Origin: Candidatus Bathyarchaeota archaeon
GTDB taxonomy: Archaea; Thermoproteota; Bathyarchaeia; Bathyarchaeales; DTEX01
Direction: 5' to 3'
DNA: 10,253 bases
Assembly (NCBI GenBank): GCA_003601695.1
Contig: PIYH01000040.1
Location: 1 to 10,253, forward strand
The translations under genes and the position numbers were made by a program. Positions 6,539 to 10,253 of the stretch are shown piece after piece. Position 1 is the stretch's first letter. Every line of letters starts with the position of its first letter. The notes under the pieces are model-generated. The model did not search any database. It saw nothing but the letters and a program-made list of their open reading frames with translations, and was not told the origin of the DNA.

Positions 6539-7813
6539 GTGCTCTCTGCGCCGATAATCTTCTCTTTGATCTTCGTGTTGATTCTCGCACTCCTAGTCAA
6601 GGGAGCTCCTCATCGAAGCGTAATCGCCATGTTCGGCGCGCTCTTGACGATCACATGCGGCTTAGGCTTAGACATCTTCAACATGGATGATGTCGCGGTC
6701 TCCATATCATCCGACATAGATACGATATGCTCATAATTGGATCGATGATTCTATGTGAGTCTCTCGGAAGAGCTGGTCTCTTTCAATATATAGGCTTGAA
6801 TATGGTGATCAATATCGGCAGGAGTATAAGATGGCTTGCAGCAGTCATGCTTATGCTAACCGTGATACTAGCTGCTTTCCTTGAAAATATAACAGCGATG
6901 ATAATCATCGGCGCGTTAACTCTATCATTAGAAAGAAGGCTTGAAATCGATCTTAGCGAGATGATTTGCTACGAGCGCTATCTTCACGAATATAGGCGGA
7001 CAGATGCTCCTGATAAGTTCAATCCCAAACCTAGTAGTTGCAGATGGCTTTAACATTGGATTTTCACGTTTCGCTATAATTGGAGCTCCATTATCGCTTA
7101 TACTAATGGCAGTCTCAATCTATATGGTCGCTGAGAGATTAAAATATATCCCATTAAAGAAGAATCTAGATATCGATCCATGGTCCGCCGTTGAGGATAG
7201 GGATGTATTCTATAGATCCGTGGTGATATTTGCGGTTGTAATGATTCTCTTCGTTCTAAATGATATAATCCATATTAGCATGGGGCTTATAGCAACAAGC
7301 GGTGCTGTTGCAATGCTCATATTGAGTGGGGAGGATCCCGAATCTACCTTTAGAAGTATAGATTGGGGAACGATCTTCTTTCTAATATCATTCTTTGTCA
7401 TCGTTGGAGGATTGGAGAGAAGCGGGTCGCTGATGATATTCGCCGAAAGCCTCTCAAGACTCTTCCAGATAGAGCCAGCACTCGCTTACGTGTTCAACTT
7501 GCTTATTTGCGGTTTAGCCTCAGCATTCGTAGATAACGTTCCAATAACGATAACCTTGATCCCCGTGACAAAGTATATTGCCGCCGATTTAAAGTTAGAC
7601 ACAGAGATCCTTGCTTGGAGCCTGATCTTCGGCGCGAATTTGGGGGGAACTTCACTCCTATAGGTTCCCCATCGAATATTATAGCAATCGGAATGCTTAA
7701 AAGAAAGGGGTAAGAATATTAATTTCTTGGAATGGTTTAGGAAGTATGCAATCTTTCCATGCATACATTTCTTTTTGGCTGGTTTGTATATGGGATTGCT
7801 GGTTGTGACCTAA
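6539..7813 (+). pseudogene. SLC13/ArsB-type (ion transporter superfamily) permease, four frameshifts
   Basis: Joining five pieces of two alternating frames gives a complete polytopic permease of about 424 residues, a normal length for ArsB/NhaD/SLC13-like carriers, which move arsenite, dicarboxylates or sodium. Both halves show the family's repeat hallmark: FLENITAMIIIGAL then TNIGGQMLLISSIPNLV in the first half, and FVDNVPITITLIPVTK then GANLGG plus NFTPIGSPSNIIAIG in the second. The shifts are near 6724-6729 (one base lost), 6965-6967 (one extra T or two lost), 7642-7649 (one base lost at a run of six Gs) and 7707-7711 (one extra base at four Gs). After each pair the original frame is restored, and the last piece ends at TAA 7811-7813. 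The start is GTG, apparently leaderless. Substrate is unknown. Either a true pseudogene or clustered sequencing errors. Confidence 0.88.
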
Positions 7814-7814
7814 A

Positions 7815-8036
7815 TTGTCTAAAAAAGGAGAACTCCCCAAAAAATTTGAGGAGATTCACAATAGAATCGAAAAAGTCGTTACTCCCCACATAACGGTTAA
7901 GATAGCCATGCCTGAAGGAATTGATAAGGAAGAATTTCTAAAATTAGAGGACAATGATAAGTTTCTGCACGCATTAAGTCTCTTCGTTAAGAGATGGTTG
8001 AAGAGAAATGTGGAAGCAAAGAAGCGACAGACGTAA
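7815..8036 (+). CDS. Small basic hypothetical protein, 73 residues
   Basis: An intact small ORF with a TTG start one base after the permease stop (TAA-A-TTG). An in-frame TGA at 7806-7808 leaves TTG as the only nearby start. The product is soluble, Lys/Glu-rich and lacks membrane segments. Predicted layout is a charged N-terminal helix (ELPKKFEEIHNRIEKVV), a strand-like PHITVKIAMPEGI, then two helices ending in ALSLFVKRWLKRNVEAKKRQT. There is no cysteine or metal motif. I do not recognise a family. Its tight spacing implies co-transcription and translational coupling with the permease, so it may have been an accessory or regulatory protein for it. Its intact frame beside a broken partner is notable. 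A short regular ORF of this length could still be spurious, but the coding character looks good. Confidence 0.6.
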   Translation: MSKKGELPKKFEEIHNRIEKVVTPHITVKIAMPEGIDKEEFLKLEDNDKFLHALSLFVKRWLKRNVEAKKRQT

Positions 8037-8148
8037 GGCTATGATTAATGGGTGAGAGCTACATTCCCTTTAGAATAAATAGTCAATTGCGAAATACACG
8101 GTCGAGATAAGTCATGATTCAGATTTCCTCCGGTAGCGATACATTAAC

Positions 8149-8160
8149 AGTGGCTTTTTT
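8149..8160 (+). terminator. T-rich transcription stop after the permease/small-protein unit
   Basis: A run of six T (8155-8160) after CAGTGGC on the plus strand, 119 bases beyond the 8036 stop, in the spacer between convergent units. Archaeal termination commonly needs only such a U-tract. No strong hairpin precedes it. Confidence 0.35.
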
Positions 8161-8227
8161 ATATCGTATCGGTCTATGATTATGGCTATGGGTACATAGA
8201 ATTAAGCTATATCATCTGAAAGAATAG

Positions 8228-9379
8228 CTATTTCCAAGGGTTAACGATTGGTTTTTTTGATTTTATGTTTGAGTAGTTTGCGGTTCCGATGAATATCACT
8301 TCTGCTTTATCTATGCACTCGCTTATCGAGGAGCAGAAATGTGCGTCGTTTAGGACTTGTTTAGCGTTTTCCTCCGCCAGCGGGTCGTATATGTAAACTT
8401 GATAACCGCTTCGAATCAGTATCTCTGCAATTTTTAAGGGCTGGCTATCGTAAATGTAAGGTACGTTAGGCTTATATGCGACACCTAAGATTCCAACACT
8501 CTTTCTGTTATATGATTTGATTTTTTGAACGTATCTCTGAACCGTGTAGTCGTTAAGGTCATTAAGGAGCTCCGCAAATTTATATCCGCTTCCCACAGAG
8601 TTTTCTAGGCATATAGCTCTGAAACAGTTAACGTCCCTCGGAAAACATGGCCCCATAAATCCGAGGCCAGCCTTATAGTTTCTTCTATCTTGATAAATTA
8701 TGTCCAGCACTCTGTTTGAGTCCACATCATATTTTTCGCATAGTTCACCTATCATATTCGCGAACGTTATGCCTAACGCAAAGCTTACATTCGAACAAAG
8801 CTTAATTATCTCCGCTTCTATTGGTTTCACAACATATATTGGTTTGCTATGTATCTTCCTCCAGATTTTTGCGAGGTATTCGCCGTCTTCTTTCGTATAA
8901 GCGCCTATTACTACATACTTTGGGTTCTCGAAGTCATGTATTATCGAGCCTTGCTTTACAAACTCTGGATTATAGCAGATGCGCTTATGAATTGTAGATA
9001 ACTTGTCTATGCTTCCGATGTTGATATTACTGGAAATCGCAACTAAACATGTGGGATTCACTTCATGTAGTTGTTTTAGTGCAGAGGTTACATATTTTAA
9101 GTCGAACTTGCCATTTGGCAATGAAGGAGTTTGTGTAATTATAGTGACGACGTCACAGTTTTCGAGAAGGGAATAATCGGTTGAAACGGTTAGATTATCA
9201 CCATACTTTTCCAAATACTCATTTACGTGCGGTTCGAAGAACCTTTCACGATTTAAGATTTGCTGGACTTTCGTCTCGTCTACATCGACACCATGGACTC
9301 CAAAACCCGCCTTAACTAAGACTAAAGATAGGGGCAACCCTAATTTTCCGAGTCCTACAACGCCGACCTTCATGTTCAT
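8228..9379 (-). CDS. UDP-glucose/nucleotide-sugar 6-dehydrogenase
   Basis: A 383-residue NAD-dependent dehydrogenase that oxidises C6 of a UDP-sugar to the uronic acid, supplying glycan precursors in the cytoplasm. It shows the Rossmann motif GVVGLGKLGLP (6-16), the NAD-side ITQTPSLPNGKFDL (80-93), NPEFVKQGSI (137-146), the conserved Lys193 in IIKLCSN, the catalytic Cys245 in GFMGPCFPRDV and the second Rossmann half starting at SVGILGVAYKPN. The Cys context resembles UDP-glucose dehydrogenase (Ugd/TuaD/AglM) more than WecC, but UDP-GlcNAc or UDP-ManNAc cannot be excluded. It is shorter than most (about 430-450): the C-terminus stops at VNPWK, and the usual TDDxRxSP segment reads VPYIYDSQP, so the Arg is missing. 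The ATG at 9379 overlaps the upstream stop (ATGA). The ATG at 9373 lies 9 bases after GGAG and may be the real start. Confidence 0.92.
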   Translation of the reverse strand: MNMKVGVVGLGKLGLPLSLVLVKAGFGVHGVDVDETKVQQILNRERFFEPHVNEYLEKYGDNLTVSTDYSLLENCDVVTIITQTPSLPNGKFDLKYVTSALKQLHEVNPTCLVAISSNINIGSIDKLSTIHKRICYNPEFVKQGSIIHDFENPKYVVIGAYTKEDGEYLAKIWRKIHSKPIYVVKPIEAEIIKLCSNVSFALGITFANMIGELCEKYDVDSNRVLDIIYQDRRNYKAGLGFMGPCFPRDVNCFRAICLENSVGSGYKFAELLNDLNDYTVQRYVQKIKSYNRKSVGILGVAYKPNVPYIYDSQPLKIAEILIRSGYQVYIYDPLAEENAKQVLNDAHFCSSISECIDKAEVIFIGTANYSNIKSKKPIVNPWK

Positions 9380-10242
9380 TCTCTCCTTAGGATGCTAATG
9401 ATAATCTTGTATATGTCAGTAATTTTCAATGGTTTTGGAACTTTAATTTTCTGGTTGAACGAAACGAATGCGTGGTGGCTGTGTTCACCTCCCACTAATG
9501 CACCGTGAAGAGGTCTCATTACATGATCAGAAACGATGACCATAATCATGTTCTTATGAAGCCTATTTTGCACTTGCCTAGCGAACTCGTCCACCATACG
9601 ATAATATTTTTCAATTACTAAAGGCGCATGCCAATATAAGTGTCCGACTACATCTAATAGTTTGGTGTATACAACAAACAGATCCCAGTCTCCATCTAGC
9701 TTAGAGAAAGTTTCTTGTATCTCTTTCATAAAGACCTTCAACCGATCCTCGACTATTTCTTTAGGCTTGAATTTTCTGTTTAATGGCTTGGCCACCCATT
9801 TAACATCGCTGGTTAATGGATTATGCACAATTACAGGTTTTTCGGCCATCTGTAGAAAGGTCTCGTATGGCTCGGCTAATGGTTTACGTTTAAATCCTAA
9901 CCGTGAGAGTAAGCCAGCCCTCACTATGCCAAGTTCAATTAAGCCAGCATAGATACTCCTTACAAACCATATAGACCTTAACCAGTTAAGCAACGGGTTT
10001 CTCCATCGTTCAGGAGGCTTCGCTTCAGACATCTTGCGAGGAGTCTTTCCAGTAAAGATAACCTTCCAGATTACGGGAGTATAGGGGCTAACAAACTCTT
10101 TTCCGTTTTCATCTTTGAATATCGACATACATTCCCTTGGGATTTCAACTTTGAAAAATTGCTTCTGTTTAAGATGTGGAAAATCTCTTTCAGCAACAAA
10201 ATCGTATTCTAATGCATCTACGCACAGCAGGAAAGTTCTCAC
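9376..10242 (-). CDS. Alkaline-phosphatase-superfamily phosphodiesterase/phosphatase-like protein
   Basis: A 288-residue compact member of the alkaline phosphatase superfamily (type I phosphodiesterase/nucleotide pyrophosphatase or related). The two-metal site is visible in order: Asp9 in LLCVDALEYD; Thr55 as candidate nucleophile in SPYTPVIWKVIFTGKTP; Asp197 and His201 in LLDVVGHLYW; Asp239-His240 in VIVSDHVM; and a His in GEHSHHAF (254-257). All ligand positions appear present, so it is probably an active hydrolase or transferase on phosphate or sulfate esters. There is no signal peptide or membrane helix, implying a cytoplasmic enzyme. The GTG start follows an in-frame TAA and forms a GTGA overlap with a possible upstream frame at the window edge. 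It overlaps the dehydrogenase gene by 4 bases, which suggests a role in processing nucleotide sugars or phosphorylated glycan intermediates. The exact substrate is unknown. Confidence 0.85.
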   Translation of the reverse strand: MRTFLLCVDALEYDFVAERDFPHLKQKQFFKVEIPRECMSIFKDENGKEFVSPYTPVIWKVIFTGKTPRKMSEAKPPERWRNPLLNWLRSIWFVRSIYAGLIELGIVRAGLLSRLGFKRKPLAEPYETFLQMAEKPVIVHNPLTSDVKWVAKPLNRKFKPKEIVEDRLKVFMKEIQETFSKLDGDWDLFVVYTKLLDVVGHLYWHAPLVIEKYYRMVDEFARQVQNRLHKNMIMVIVSDHVMRPLHGALVGGEHSHHAFVSFNQKIKVPKPLKITDIYKIIISILRRE

Positions 10243-10253
10243 TTAGTCCATCT
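10239..10253 (-). CDS. Possible last codons of an upstream operon gene
   Basis: Minus-strand bases at the edge read four open codons (RWTK) then TGA at 10241-10239, which would overlap the next GTG by 4 bases, the same arrangement as the ATGA junction downstream. A TAA one base before the GTG offers a second reading. Too short to prove. Confidence 0.25.
   Translation of the reverse strand, partial: RWTK

Noticed and set aside
6727..7053. The three permease pieces as separate small membrane proteins
   Set aside because: Each piece starts and stops at places that match successive parts of one known carrier fold, and frame changes restore contiguous similarity.
1..10253. CRISPR array, intact insertion sequence, or new defence system
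   Set aside because: No regularly spaced repeats, no transposase ORF with terminal repeats, and no defence-type gene set beyond a single generic ATPase.

Overview
This window looks archaeal. Several genes are preceded by TATA boxes about 25-30 bases from the expected transcript start, leaders are short or absent, GTG and TTG starts are common, and AGA/AGG (Arg) and ATA (Ile) codons are frequent. The gene content (MTH1675-like pyruvate-kinase C-domain protein, uroporphyrinogen-decarboxylase-fold protein, DUF4143-type ATPase, GH3 glucosidase) would fit an uncultivated thermoproteotal lineage such as Bathyarchaeia. That placement is inference from gene content only.

Layout. Bases 1-653 (minus) hold the N-terminal part of an AAA-type ATPase cut by the window edge. 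A gene-poor stretch follows to 1376. A URO-D fold protein (1377-2552, plus) converges on a large intracellular GH3 beta-glycosidase (2805-5066, minus). Bases 5067-5549 carry the GH3 promoter, a 34-codon coding-like remnant and a promoter/dyad region for a PK-C domain protein (5550-6125, plus). That gene is followed, in the same frame after its TGA stop, by 58 more open codons. Next is a full-length SLC13/ArsB-type permease gene broken by four alternating frameshifts (6539-7813), with an intact 73-residue basic small protein one base after its stop (7815-8036). A short convergent spacer leads to a minus-strand operon, read from the right edge: an alkaline-phosphatase-superfamily enzyme (10242-9376) overlapping by 4 bases a UDP-glucose/nucleotide-sugar 6-dehydrogenase (9379-8228).

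How the genes fit together. The right-hand pair most likely belongs to a surface glycan or N-glycan biosynthesis cluster that continues beyond the window. The GH3 enzyme has no export signal, so it probably acts on imported oligosaccharides or glycosides. The URO-D-like, PK-C and ATPase genes each look like separate transcription units. The left and middle parts look like a region of gene decay, with one multiply frameshifted transporter and several short coding-like remnants. I did not find a CRISPR array, a tRNA, an rRNA, an intact insertion sequence or a convincing new defence system.
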